DNA of 64,000 nucleotides from contig JAJZMF010000003.1 of the NCBI GenBank assembly GCA_021850325.1, positions 1 through 64,000 on the forward strand, written 5' to 3'. Origin of the DNA: Actinomycetes bacterium (lineage in GTDB: Bacteria > Actinomycetota > Acidimicrobiia > Acidimicrobiales > Palsa-688). The translations under genes and the position numbers were made by a program. The notes under the pieces are model-generated. The model searched no databases. It saw nothing but the letters and a program-made list of their open reading frames with translations, and had not been told where the DNA came from. Below, piece after piece: positions 16,705 to 24,837 of the stretch. The first letter of the stretch is position 1, and each line of letters begins with the position of its first letter.

Positions 16705-16748
16705 GGCCCCCGCCCCCGCCCGCCGCCCCGCCCGGGCGGGTGGGGGCC
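16705..16748 (+). terminator. GC-rich hairpin before the VirB4-like gene
   Basis: GGCCCCC (16705-16711) pairs with GGGGGCC (16742-16748), and further inner pairing of CGCCCG with CGGGCG is possible. It starts 22 bases after the discoidin protein stop and ends just before the AAAGGAG of the next gene. It may be a terminator or a structured leader; there is no T-run. Confidence 0.4.
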
Positions 16749-16765
16749 TACCAAAGGAGAGATGC

Positions 16766-18118
16766 ATGCCTCGCCTCTACGGCCTCCCACCCGCCCACCG
16801 GGGCACCAGCGCCCAGCTGGGCGCCCTCTACCCCTTTGTCGTGCCCGCCCCACTGCCTTCTGGCTCGTGCTACCTCGGCCAGGAGGCATCGGGCGGGCTC
16901 TTCTGCTTCGACCCCTGGGACTGTTACGGAGCGGGGACGCTCACCAACCCCAACATGGTGGTGCTGGGCCAGATCGGCCGTGGCAAGTCAGCCTTCGTCA
17001 AGAGCTTCCTGTGGCGCCAGTACCTCCAGGGCCGTCAGTGCTGGGCGTTGGACCCCAAGGGGGAGTACGGGGCACTGGCCGGGGCGGTGGGGGCGGTGCC
17101 GCTCCGGCTGGGCCCGGGCCTGGGCCTCAGGCTCAACCCGCTCGACCTGGGCTCCCACGCCCAGGACCAGGGCCACAGGGGAGGCGGCCAGGTCCCCGGC
17201 ACCGGCGCGGGCGGGGTGCGCAGCGCCCACCAGCGCCGTTCCGAGCTGCTCGGAGCGCTGTTGGCCAGCTCCCTCGGGCGTCAGCTCCTGCCCGCCGAAC
17301 GGGCGGCAGTCGACGTGGCGCTGGCGGCGACCGAGGCTCTGGGAGCGGTGCCCACCCTGGGCCAGGTCGCGCACGAGCTCATGTCGCCCGGGCCCGGCGC
17401 GGCCCGGGACCTGGGCACCGACGTCGAAGGGCTGAGGACGGACGGACGCCAGGTCGCCCTGGAGCTGCGCCGCCTGGTCCATGGGGACCTGGCCGGCATG
17501 TTCGACGGCCCGAGCTCGCCCGGTGCCGGCCTCGGCCAGGGCATGGTCGTGCTCGACCTGTCGGCGCTGTACTCCTCACCCGCCCTGGGCCTGCTGATGG
17601 TGTGCGCCCTGGGGTGGTTGCAGAGCGCAATGGGCGGGGCGGGTCAGGACGGCACCAGGAGGGTGGTGGTGGCGGACGAGGCCTGGGCGGTCCTGTCCCA
17701 CCTCCCCAGTGCCCGCTGGCTCCAGGCCACCTTCAAGCTGGCCCGCTCCTACGGCGTGGCCAACGTGGCCGTCGTGCACCGGGCGTCGGACCTCCAGGCG
17801 GTGGGGGCGGAGGGTTCCGAGCAGCAGCGCCTGGCCCAGGGCCTGCTTGCCGACGCCGAGACCAGGGTCGTCTTCGGCCAGGCCCCCGGGGAGGCGGCCC
17901 AGGCGGCAGCGCTGCTCGGGCTCTCCCACACCGAGCAGCTCCTCGTCGGCCGGCTCCCCCGCGGCGCGGCCCTCTGGCTGGTGGGTGAGCGCCGCTACCT
18001 GGTCCGCCACATGCTCTCGGAGAGGGAGCGGCTACTGGTCGACACCGACGGGGCGATGCGTGCCCGAGCCGGTGGGCCCGGCCGGGCCGAGGAAGGGACG
18101 GCGGGAGCTCGAGGGTGA
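16766..18118 (+). CDS. VirB4/TraC-like secretion ATPase
   Basis: 450-residue P-loop ATPase. Walker A is GQIGRGKS at residues 68-75. WALDPKGEYGALA follows at about 92, a hallmark of VirB4/TraG/HerA-type ATPases, and Walker B is RRVVVADEAWAVL at about 296-308. It corresponds to the ATPase half of VirB4; the SCO6880-like protein would supply the N-terminal half. It would power substrate export or pilus assembly at the cytoplasmic membrane. AAAGGAG precedes the ATG. No separate VirD4-type coupling protein is present, so this ATPase might also engage the relaxase-DNA complex (inference). Confidence 0.85.
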   Translation: MPRLYGLPPAHRGTSAQLGALYPFVVPAPLPSGSCYLGQEASGGLFCFDPWDCYGAGTLTNPNMVVLGQIGRGKSAFVKSFLWRQYLQGRQCWALDPKGEYGALAGAVGAVPLRLGPGLGLRLNPLDLGSHAQDQGHRGGGQVPGTGAGGVRSAHQRRSELLGALLASSLGRQLLPAERAAVDVALAATEALGAVPTLGQVAHELMSPGPGAARDLGTDVEGLRTDGRQVALELRRLVHGDLAGMFDGPSSPGAGLGQGMVVLDLSALYSSPALGLLMVCALGWLQSAMGGAGQDGTRRVVVADEAWAVLSHLPSARWLQATFKLARSYGVANVAVVHRASDLQAVGAEGSEQQRLAQGLLADAETRVVFGQAPGEAAQAAALLGLSHTEQLLVGRLPRGAALWLVGERRYLVRHMLSERERLLVDTDGAMRARAGGPGRAEEGTAGARG

Positions 18119-18215
18119 CCGAAGGGGACCGTTGGTGGCGGTGAGGCCCCGAGCGTGGCGGGCGGCGCGCTCCGGGGCAGTCCGGGACAGGCACCTGCGC
18201 CAGGGTCACTAACTT

Positions 18216-18227
18216 GGGCACGTGCCC
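18216..18227. promoter_or_regulatory. 12-base palindrome upstream of murT
   Basis: GGGCACGTGCCC is a perfect palindrome 70 bases before the murT ATG. It is immediately followed by the near-palindrome CCCCGACCGGGG. It lies in the 179-base gap after the VirB4-like gene and could be an operator or part of a terminator. No clear -10 box was found in the gap. Confidence 0.4.
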
Positions 18228-18297
18228 CGACCGGGGTGCCTGAGCGAGCCACCCGGGGACGGGTGGCGGTCGAGCGGAGGCCGAGCTGTCACAACCT

Positions 18298-19668
18298 ATG
18301 GCTGTGGCCGGGGCGCAGGGCGCTCGGCCGGGCGGAGCGCGGCTGCCGGCGCGGGCGCGCCTGGCCGTGACGGCCGGCAACGGGCTGGCCCACCTGTCGC
18401 GTCTGGTGGGCCTGGGCTCGGGCTCGGTCGTGGGCGGCCACCTGGTGCTCGCCGTGGACCCCTCTGCCCTGTCGCACCTGGCCCGGGGGCGGCGGGTCAT
18501 GGTGGTCTCGGGCACCAACGGCAAGACGACCACGACCCGGTTGCTGGCGGGAGCGCTGGAGGCAGCGGGCGGGACCGAGGTGGTCACCAACCTGCAGGGT
18601 GCCAACCTGTCGACCGGTGTGGCTGCAGCTCTGGCCGCCGGCCGGCCCGACCTGCCCGCCGTGCTCGAGGTGGACGAGATGTGGTTGGACCGGCTGGTAG
18701 GCGACCTGCGGCCCGAGGTGGTCGTGCTGCTCAACCTCAGCCGCGACCAGCTCGACCGCAACAACGAGGTGCGCCATGTGGCGCAGCGTTGGCGCCAGGC
18801 CTGCCAGGCGCTGGCGCCGGGCGCGGTCGTGGTGGCCAATGCCGACGACCCGTTGGTGGCCTGGGCGGCCATGGGCGCCGGCCGGGTGGTGTGGGTGGGG
18901 GCCGGCCTGGGCTGGCGCAACGATGCCGCCGGGTGCCCCGCCTGCGGGGCCTCCGTGGCATTCGGCGAGGACGGTCACTGGGCGTGCGGCGGTTGCGGGC
19001 TGTCCCGTCCGTTGCCCGAGGTGCGGGTCGAGGGCGAGGGCCGGGGGGTGGCGGCCGGCGTCGTCGTCCGGGGCCCGGACGGGGCCGACAGCCGGCACCC
19101 CCTGGAGCTGGAGCTGCCTGGGCGCTGCAACCGGGCGAACGCGGCCGTCGCCCTGGCCGCGCTGGTGGCATGTGGGTACGACCCGGGCCCGGCCCTGGGG
19201 GCCATGGCCCGGGTGCGGGAGGTGGCGGGCCGTTACGCCCGGGTGGAGCACGCAGGGGTCACGGCCCGGCTGCTGTTGGCCAAGAACCCAGCCGGCTGGG
19301 CCGAGGTGTTCGACATGCTGGCGCCCGCCCCCGGCCCGGTCGTGGTGGCGGTCAACGCCCGGACGGCAGACGGCCACGACCCTTCGTGGTTATGGGACGT
19401 CGAGTTCGAGCGGCTGGCGGGCCGCCCCGTGGTCGCCTCCGGCGAGCGCTACCTGGACCTGTCCGTCCGTCTCCACTACGCCGGGGTCGGCCACCAGGGT
19501 GTGGAGGGCCTCTCGGCCGCCCTCAGCGCGGCCGGGGGGCAGGTGGTGGACGTGGTGGCGAACTACACCGCCTTCCACCAGCTCCTGGCCGAGCTGCGCC
19601 GGGCCGGGGAGGCGGGCGCGCCGGGAGCAGGCGGTCTGGGAGCGGGCGGGCCGGGAGCGGGCCGGTGA
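18298..19668 (+). CDS. murT: Lipid II isoglutaminyl synthase subunit MurT
   Basis: Mur-ligase-like subunit that, with GatD, amidates the alpha-carboxyl of D-glutamate in the peptidoglycan stem peptide of lipid II. The 456-residue protein has the P-loop SGTNGKTTTTRLL near residue 75, VDEMWLDRLVGDL, LLNLSRDQLDR and NADDPLV. It also has the MurT-specific zinc ribbon (CPAC and CGGC around residues 218-240) and the C-terminal DUF1727 region with NARTADGHDPSWLWDVEFE. Its stop overlaps the gatD start as GTGA. The tail after residue 440 is low-complexity. Confidence 0.93.
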   Translation: MAVAGAQGARPGGARLPARARLAVTAGNGLAHLSRLVGLGSGSVVGGHLVLAVDPSALSHLARGRRVMVVSGTNGKTTTTRLLAGALEAAGGTEVVTNLQGANLSTGVAAALAAGRPDLPAVLEVDEMWLDRLVGDLRPEVVVLLNLSRDQLDRNNEVRHVAQRWRQACQALAPGAVVVANADDPLVAWAAMGAGRVVWVGAGLGWRNDAAGCPACGASVAFGEDGHWACGGCGLSRPLPEVRVEGEGRGVAAGVVVRGPDGADSRHPLELELPGRCNRANAAVALAALVACGYDPGPALGAMARVREVAGRYARVEHAGVTARLLLAKNPAGWAEVFDMLAPAPGPVVVAVNARTADGHDPSWLWDVEFERLAGRPVVASGERYLDLSVRLHYAGVGHQGVEGLSAALSAAGGQVVDVVANYTAFHQLLAELRRAGEAGAPGAGGLGAGGPGAGR

Positions 19669-20465
19669 CCGTCTCGTGCGTCTCGGTCGCCCTGGTGTAC
19701 CCCGAGCTGCTCGGCACCTATGGCGACGGCGGCAACGCCACCGTGCTGGCCCAGCGCCTGCGCTGGCGGGGCCACCCGGCGGAGGTCGTCGTGGTCGGGC
19801 CAGGCGGCCCCTTGCCGGCCACCTGTGACATCTATGTCGTCGGCGGGGGCGAGGACCTGCCTCAGAGCCTGGCGGCGCGGAGGCTGCTGGAGGCGGCCCC
19901 CCTCCACCGGGCGGTGGACGCCGGGGCGGTGGTGCTCGCCGTGTGCGCCGGGCTCCAGGTGCTGGGCGAGAGCTTCGTGGGCCCCGACGGCAAGCCCAGT
20001 ACAGGCCTCGGCCTGCTCGGTTGCGTGACCACCAGGGGCCGGGGGCGCAGGGCCGTGGGCGAGCTGGTCGTGGAGCCGTCGGCTCGCTGGAGCGCCCAGG
20101 GCCTCACGACCTGCAGCGGCTTCGAGAACCACGGCGGGGTGACCGAGCTGCTGCCCGGCACAGAGCCGGTGGGCACGGTGCGCGTCGGGCTGGGCAACAA
20201 GGACGGCTCCGTCGAGGGGGCCGTGAAGGGCCGGGTCTGGGGCACCTACATGCACGGCCCGGTGCTCGCCCGCAACCCGGCGCTGGCTGACCTGCTGCTG
20301 TCCTGGGTGGTGGGCGAACTGGCCCCCCTCGACGACACCCTCCCCCTGGCCCTGAGGCAGGAGCGCCTGCGCAACGGGCCGGCCGAGCGCTACCCCGGAC
20401 GGGGACGCGCCCGGGCCGGCCTCGACCTGTTGGCCCGGGTGGCGGGCCGGGGGTGGGGCCGGTGA
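19665..20465 (+). CDS. gatD: Lipid II isoglutaminyl synthase glutaminase subunit GatD
   Basis: Class I glutamine amidotransferase subunit (266 residues) that supplies ammonia to MurT. Visible features are VYPELLGTYGDGGN at the N-terminus, YVVGGGEDLPQ, the nucleophile elbow VLAVCAGLQVLGESF with the catalytic cysteine, the TTCSGFENHGG segment and YMHGPVLARNP with the catalytic histidine. The GTG start overlaps the murT stop, and its own stop overlaps the next GTG, so three genes are translationally chained. The same frame is open far upstream, but that part is a shadow of murT. Confidence 0.93.
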   Translation: MTVSCVSVALVYPELLGTYGDGGNATVLAQRLRWRGHPAEVVVVGPGGPLPATCDIYVVGGGEDLPQSLAARRLLEAAPLHRAVDAGAVVLAVCAGLQVLGESFVGPDGKPSTGLGLLGCVTTRGRGRRAVGELVVEPSARWSAQGLTTCSGFENHGGVTELLPGTEPVGTVRVGLGNKDGSVEGAVKGRVWGTYMHGPVLARNPALADLLLSWVVGELAPLDDTLPLALRQERLRNGPAERYPGRGRARAGLDLLARVAGRGWGR

Positions 20466-21814
20466 GCACGGCCCTGCTGACCGACCGCTACGAGCTCACC
20501 ATGGTGGACGCGGCCCTGCGCAGCGGGCAGGCCGACGTGCCCGCCGTGTTCGAGGTCTTCACCCGCCGGTTGCCGGACCGGCGGCCCTGGGGTGTGTTCG
20601 CCGGGCTGGGCCGGCTCGTGGACGCCCTGGAGGACTTCTGCTTCGGGCCCGGGGAGCTGAGCTGGCTCGAGGAGAGCGGCGTTGTCTCCCGGAGGGCCCT
20701 GGAGTGGCTCTCGGCCTACCGCTTCAGCGGGCGCATCGACGCCTACCGGGAGGGCGAGCTGTTCACCGCAGGCTCCCCGGTGCTGACCGTCGAGGCCACC
20801 TTCGCCGAGGCCGTACTGCTGGAGACACTGGTGCTGAGCGTGCTCAACTTCGACTCCGCCGTGGCCAGCGCGGCGAGCCTCATCACCTGGGCGGCCGGCG
20901 ACCGCCCGGTCATCGAGATGGGCAGCCGCCGGGTCGACCCCTCGGCCGCCGTGGCCGCTGCCCGGGCCGCCTACATCGGAGGTTTCGCCAGCACCTCGAA
21001 CCTGGAGGCGGGACGGCGCTACGGGTTGCCCACCGCGGGCACGGCTTCGCACGCCTTCGTGCTCGCCTACCCGAGCGAGCAGCAAGCGTTCACCGCCCAG
21101 GTGGAGGCGCTCGGGCCCGGGACGACGTTGCTGGTGGACACCTACGACATCGAGGGGGGCATCAGGGCTGCCGTGCGGGCCGCCGGCCCGGGCCTGGGTG
21201 CGGTCCGCATCGACTCCGGCGACCTCGGGCGGGAGGCGGTAAGGGCGCGGGCGCTGCTCGACGAGCTGGGCGCCGGTGCGACGAGGCTCGTCGTGACCGG
21301 TGACCTGGACGCCCACACCATCGCCGCCCTGGGGGCGGCCCCTGTGGACGTCTACGGCGTGGGCGCCAACGTGGTGACGGGGATGGGCGTGCCCACGGCC
21401 GGTTTTGTGTACAAGCTGGTGGCGGTGGGCGACCCCTGGCGGGCAGTGGCCAAGCGCTCGGCGGGCAAGGTCTCCCACGGAGGCCGCAAGTGGGCGTACA
21501 GGGCCCTGCTGCCCGAGGGCGTGGTGGTGCCCGAGCCGGGGCTCCCGGCCCAGGAGGGCCCTGTCTGGGCGGACGTGGTCAGCACCTCGCCCACCGCGCC
21601 GCCCGGCCCGTCCAGGGCCCTGCAGGTGGAGGTGGTGCTGGGCGGGAGGGCAGTGCACCGGCCTCCCCTCCCGGAGGTGCGCTCCTACCACCGGCAGGTG
21701 CGTGCCCAGGTGGGTGCCGAGCCGCTGGTGCTCCACCGCCGGGGTGCACCCGGCCCCGGCGAGGCCCGAGTCTCAGGGGTTTCTCAGGGTCAGGAGCCAC
21801 CCCCGCGGTTGTAG
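20462..21814 (+). CDS. pncB: Nicotinate phosphoribosyltransferase
   Basis: Makes nicotinate mononucleotide from nicotinate and PRPP in NAD salvage. The 450-residue protein starts TALLTDRYELTMVDAALRSG, the family hallmark, followed by FEVFTRRLPDRRPWGVFAG, GSRRVDPSAAVAAARAAYIG and GTASHAFVLAYPSE. VDTYDIEGG and IDSGDLG supply the phosphoribosyl-binding region, and KLVAVGDPWRAVAKRSAGK is near the C-terminus. GTG 20462 overlaps the gatD stop (GTGA). Coupling to murT-gatD is noteworthy because the pathways are unrelated. Confidence 0.93.
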   Translation: MSTALLTDRYELTMVDAALRSGQADVPAVFEVFTRRLPDRRPWGVFAGLGRLVDALEDFCFGPGELSWLEESGVVSRRALEWLSAYRFSGRIDAYREGELFTAGSPVLTVEATFAEAVLLETLVLSVLNFDSAVASAASLITWAAGDRPVIEMGSRRVDPSAAVAAARAAYIGGFASTSNLEAGRRYGLPTAGTASHAFVLAYPSEQQAFTAQVEALGPGTTLLVDTYDIEGGIRAAVRAAGPGLGAVRIDSGDLGREAVRARALLDELGAGATRLVVTGDLDAHTIAALGAAPVDVYGVGANVVTGMGVPTAGFVYKLVAVGDPWRAVAKRSAGKVSHGGRKWAYRALLPEGVVVPEPGLPAQEGPVWADVVSTSPTAPPGPSRALQVEVVLGGRAVHRPPLPEVRSYHRQVRAQVGAEPLVLHRRGAPGPGEARVSGVSQGQEPPPRL

Positions 21815-21817
21815 CCT
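21812..21817 (+). promoter_or_regulatory. -10 box for a leaderless start at 21824
   Basis: TAGCCT is followed by six bases and then GTG 21824, the spacing expected for a leaderless mRNA. The first three bases of the box are the pncB stop codon TAG. No convincing -35 is visible. Confidence 0.5.
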
Positions 21818-21823
21818 GAGGGC

Positions 21824-22939
21824 GTGAGGTACTTGCGCAGTAAGCGGGGCCCGTACGCTGTCCCCGCGGTGGTGGTCCTGGCGATCGCAGCGGGCACGGT
21901 GGCCCCCTCGGTGACGGGTGCGTCATCCCCGCCCAGCCTCCCGTCTGTCACACCTGCGCAGCTGGTCAGTGAGGTCCTGAGCGCCAAGGCGCCCCAGCTC
22001 AGCGGGTCCTTGGACTGGACGGCCAACCTCGGCCTGCCCGACCTCGGTGCCCTGCAGGGCGCGGTGGGCGGCGGGGCCCCCAACGCGTTCAACCCGCTCA
22101 CCCTGCTGAACGGCACCTATCAGGTCGATGTGTGGCTGGCGGGCAACCAGGCCGAGCACATTTCGCTCAGCCCGGCTCCGGGCCAAGAGGTGGACCTCGT
22201 CCGCAACGGTGACCAGGCCTGGTTCTGGGACAGCTCGACGATGAAGGTGACGCACCTGACCGGCCTGTCCGGTGGCCAGGCTGCGCCCTCCCAGCCGACG
22301 ACGGTGCCCATGACGCCACAACAGCTGGCCGACCGCCTGTTGTCGCACCTGGGCCAGTCGACCTCCGTGGTCGTGCCCTCCACGGTCTACGTGGGCGGCC
22401 AGGCCACCTACGAGCTGCTGCTGACCCCGAAGTCCGCGCCGGGTACCACCATCGACCACATCGAGGTCGACGTGGCTGCCGATGCTCCCCTCCAGGGCGT
22501 GCCGCTCCAGGTCGCGGTGTACGCCAAGGGCCAGGCGGCGCCGGCCCTCGAACTGGGCTTCACCCGGGTGCAGCCCGGTGCCCCTCCGGCCGGTGAGCTG
22601 ACCTTCAGCGTCCCGCCCGGGGCGACCGAGGTCAACCACAGCGTCAGCCTCACCCGGCCCGCCACCCCGGCGCAGAGCAGCACCGGCACCGGGTCCGGCC
22701 CGTCCACGCTCGGGTCGGGCTGGGAGGCGGTACGTACCGGCACGGCACCGGTACTGGCCAGCCCCCAGTACCAGACGCAGCTTTCGGCTGTGACCACTGT
22801 GGTCCAGGTGGGCAGCCAACAGGGCAGGCTGTTCACCAGTGAGCTGCTCAACGTGCTCATCCTGCCCGGCGGGCACTACTACGCGGGCTTCGTGACCCCC
22901 CAGGCGCTCGAGGCCGCCGCCACGGCTGCCGGGGCTTGA
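21824..22939 (+). CDS. Exported LolA-like (lipoprotein-carrier fold) protein
   Basis: 371-residue secreted or membrane-tethered protein. Residues 8-32 form a signal or anchor helix (GPYAVPAVVVLAIAAGTVAPS). The mature part has the LolA/LppX-like pattern: SLDWTANLGLPDL, TLLNGTYQVDVWLAG, VDLVRNGDQAWFWDSSTMK, then VVPSTVYVGGQATYELLL and HIEVDVAADAPLQGVPLQV. Homologues in actinobacteria are annotated as outer-membrane-lipoprotein-sorting-like or DUF2092 proteins and may bind lipids; the function here is not known. It lies before an ABC exporter and is followed directly by a hairpin. Confidence 0.7.
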   Translation: MRYLRSKRGPYAVPAVVVLAIAAGTVAPSVTGASSPPSLPSVTPAQLVSEVLSAKAPQLSGSLDWTANLGLPDLGALQGAVGGGAPNAFNPLTLLNGTYQVDVWLAGNQAEHISLSPAPGQEVDLVRNGDQAWFWDSSTMKVTHLTGLSGGQAAPSQPTTVPMTPQQLADRLLSHLGQSTSVVVPSTVYVGGQATYELLLTPKSAPGTTIDHIEVDVAADAPLQGVPLQVAVYAKGQAAPALELGFTRVQPGAPPAGELTFSVPPGATEVNHSVSLTRPATPAQSSTGTGSGPSTLGSGWEAVRTGTAPVLASPQYQTQLSAVTTVVQVGSQQGRLFTSELLNVLILPGGHYYAGFVTPQALEAAATAAGA

Positions 22940-22987
22940 GCGCCCCGGCCCTCCTGGTCCGGGCACCGGTCATGGGCCCCGGGGCGC
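22940..22987 (+). terminator. Inverted repeat after the LolA-like gene
   Basis: GCGCCCCGG (22940-22948) starts right after the stop codon and pairs perfectly with CCGGGGCGC (22979-22987) across a 30-base loop. It may be a terminator without a T-run. Confidence 0.4.
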
Positions 22988-23038
22988 ACCCGGCCGTGCA
23001 CACTGGGCCCGTTCGCTGGGCGTCCGCCTGAGCCCACG

Positions 23039-23980
23039 ATGAGCGGGCCATCAGATCTGGCCGTGGAGACCCACGGCCTCACCAAGGTCTTCTCCGGCCG
23101 CCCGGCCGTGGACGGCATCGAGCTCTCGGTGCCGGTGGGCAGCACCTACGGCTTCCTGGGACCGAACGGCTCGGGCAAGACGACGACCATCCGGATGCTG
23201 CTCGGGCTGCTCTCGCCCACGGCAGGGAGCTGGAGGCTGCTGGGGCGGGAGATGCCGGGAGCGGCCATGTCCACCCTGCCCGAGGTGGGGGCGCTGGTCG
23301 AGGGGCCGGCCTTCTACCCCTGGATGACGGGCCGGGAGAACCTGGAGCGCTTCGACTCCATGGGACCGGGCCGGCCGTCCCGGAGCCGAAGGGCCCGCAT
23401 CGACGACGCCCTGGCCCGGGTGGGGCTGACCGCGGCAGCGGGCAAGAAGTACAAGGCCTACTCGCTCGGTATGCGCCAACGGCTGGGCCTGGCTTCCGCC
23501 CTCCTGGTGCCCCGCCGGCTCCTGGTGCTGGACGAGCCGACCAACGGCATGGACCCCCAGGGGACGCGGGAGATCCGCAACCTGGTGCGCGAGCTGGCCA
23601 CCGGGGGTACGACGGTGTTCCTCTCCTCGCACCTGCTCTCCGAGGTGGAGCAGGTGTGCAGCCACGTGGGCGTCATGCACCGGGGCAAGCTCCTGGCCCA
23701 ACAGAGCCTCTCCGATCTCCTGGCCAGTGCCGCCCCCCGCCTGAGGGCCGAGGTCGACCAGCCCGAGGAGGCGGCGCAGGTGCTCTCGGGCCTGGGCCTG
23801 GACGACGTCCTGGTCGCCGGTCGCCAGGTCTCGGGAGGGCTGGCCGGGGTGCCCCCCGAGCTGTGCTGCCGGGCCCTGGTGGAGGCGGGCATAGGGGTCC
23901 GCATGCTCGTCCCCGAGCAGGTCTCTCTGGAGGACGCCTTCGTGGCCCTGACCGGGGAGGGCTTCGATGTGGCTGGTTGA
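23039..23980 (+). CDS. ABC-2 type transporter, ATP-binding protein
   Basis: 313-residue ATPase of the BcrA/NatA/DrrA class. It has Walker A GPNGSGKTTT at about residues 42-51, a Q-loop region near GALVEGPAFYPWMTG, signature YSLGMRQRLGLASALL at about 140, Walker B LLVLDEPTNGMDPQG at about 160, and the H-loop VFLSSHLLSEVEQVC. It energises the permease whose start lies 14 bases before this gene's stop. Likely an exporter of a lipid, drug or peptide; the substrate is unknown. The ATG at 23039 has no clear ribosome binding site. Confidence 0.92.
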   Translation: MSGPSDLAVETHGLTKVFSGRPAVDGIELSVPVGSTYGFLGPNGSGKTTTIRMLLGLLSPTAGSWRLLGREMPGAAMSTLPEVGALVEGPAFYPWMTGRENLERFDSMGPGRPSRSRRARIDDALARVGLTAAAGKKYKAYSLGMRQRLGLASALLVPRRLLVLDEPTNGMDPQGTREIRNLVRELATGGTTVFLSSHLLSEVEQVCSHVGVMHRGKLLAQQSLSDLLASAAPRLRAEVDQPEEAAQVLSGLGLDDVLVAGRQVSGGLAGVPPELCCRALVEAGIGVRMLVPEQVSLEDAFVALTGEGFDVAG

Positions 23981-24767
23981 GGCCCGTACGGTGTTCAGCC
24001 GGGCCAGGGTGCGCGCCCTGCTCGTGGTGCTGGTCGCGGTGCCCGTCTTCCTGGCCTTCGCCGTCTACCTGGCGGGAGGGCCTCACAACGGCCAGGGGCC
24101 GACCTTCCTCGACCGGGCCTCCCACAACGGGGTGTTCACGGCGCTGGCCGGCCTGGTGGTGACGATGCCTTTCTTCATCCCGCTCTCCATCGCCGTGATG
24201 GCGGGGGACGCCGTGGCCGGGGAGGCGAGCATGGGCACCCTGCGTTACCTGCTCATCCGCCCGGCCGGCCGGGCGCGCCTGCTGGCGGCCAAGGGCGCGG
24301 TGCTGGCACTGTTCTGCATGGTCGCCGCCCTGGTGGTGGTCATGGCCGGCCTGCTGGCGGGCGTGGTGCTCTTCCCCCACGGGCCCGTGGTGACGCTGTC
24401 GGGCACGACCATCCCCTTCCTGGACGGGGTGGGCCGCAGCTTGCTCGCCTCACTGGTGGTGGGGGCGTCCATGTTCGGGCTGGGTGCCATGGGCCTGTTC
24501 GTCTCCACCCTCACCGACGTGCCCATCGCAGCCATGGCCGTGACCATCGGGCTCGTCATCGTCTCGGGGATCCTGGACGGGGTGTCCCAGGTGGCGTTCC
24601 TGCACCCCTGGCTGTTCACCAACTACTGGACGTCCTTCACCGACCTGGTGCGCGACCCCATGCACTGGGGCCTGGTGTGGAAGGACCTACTGCTCCAGTT
24701 GGGCTACGTGGCCGTGTTCGGCGCCGCCGCCTGGGCACGCATGGTCACCCGGGACGTCCAGGCTTGA
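23967..24767 (+). CDS. ABC-2 type transporter, permease
   Basis: 266-residue membrane protein with about six hydrophobic segments, including ALLVVLVAVPVFLAFAVYL, LAGLVVTMPFFIPLSIAVM and IAAMAVTIGLVIVSGILDG. DAVAGEASMGTLRYLLIRP is the characteristic ABC-2 motif between helices 2 and 3. It overlaps the ATPase gene by 14 bases and forms a two-gene exporter operon. The stop codon TGA (24765-24767) is embedded in the first copy of a 17-base tandem repeat. Confidence 0.88.
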   Translation: MWLVEARTVFSRARVRALLVVLVAVPVFLAFAVYLAGGPHNGQGPTFLDRASHNGVFTALAGLVVTMPFFIPLSIAVMAGDAVAGEASMGTLRYLLIRPAGRARLLAAKGAVLALFCMVAALVVVMAGLLAGVVLFPHGPVVTLSGTTIPFLDGVGRSLLASLVVGASMFGLGAMGLFVSTLTDVPIAAMAVTIGLVIVSGILDGVSQVAFLHPWLFTNYWTSFTDLVRDPMHWGLVWKDLLLQLGYVAVFGAAAWARMVTRDVQA

Positions 24768-24831
24768 CAGGGTTGTGGGCCTGACAGGGTTGTGGGCCTG
24801 ACAGGGTTCTGGGCTTGACAGGGTTGTGGGC
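24764..24831. repeat. Four tandem copies of a 17-base repeat between convergent genes
   Basis: The unit YTGACAGGGTTSTGGGC is repeated head-to-tail four times without spacers (24764-24780, 24781-24797, 24798-24814, 24815-24831). There are differences only at the first base and one G/C position. The array fills the space between the permease stop and the stop of the convergent kinase gene. It is less GC-rich than the surroundings. Confidence 0.9.
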
Positions 24832-24837
24832 CTGCGC

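Noticed and set aside
7059-18118. Att-like direct repeats or tRNA at the edges of the secretion locus
   Set aside because: No tRNA-like sequence and no obvious direct repeat were seen at either end by eye. A computed repeat search would be decisive.
18222-19664. Long open frame upstream of and in frame with gatD
   Set aside because: It lies over murT, is Arg/Gly/Ala-rich without motifs, and the GatD fold begins at 19665. GC-rich DNA gives such shadow frames.
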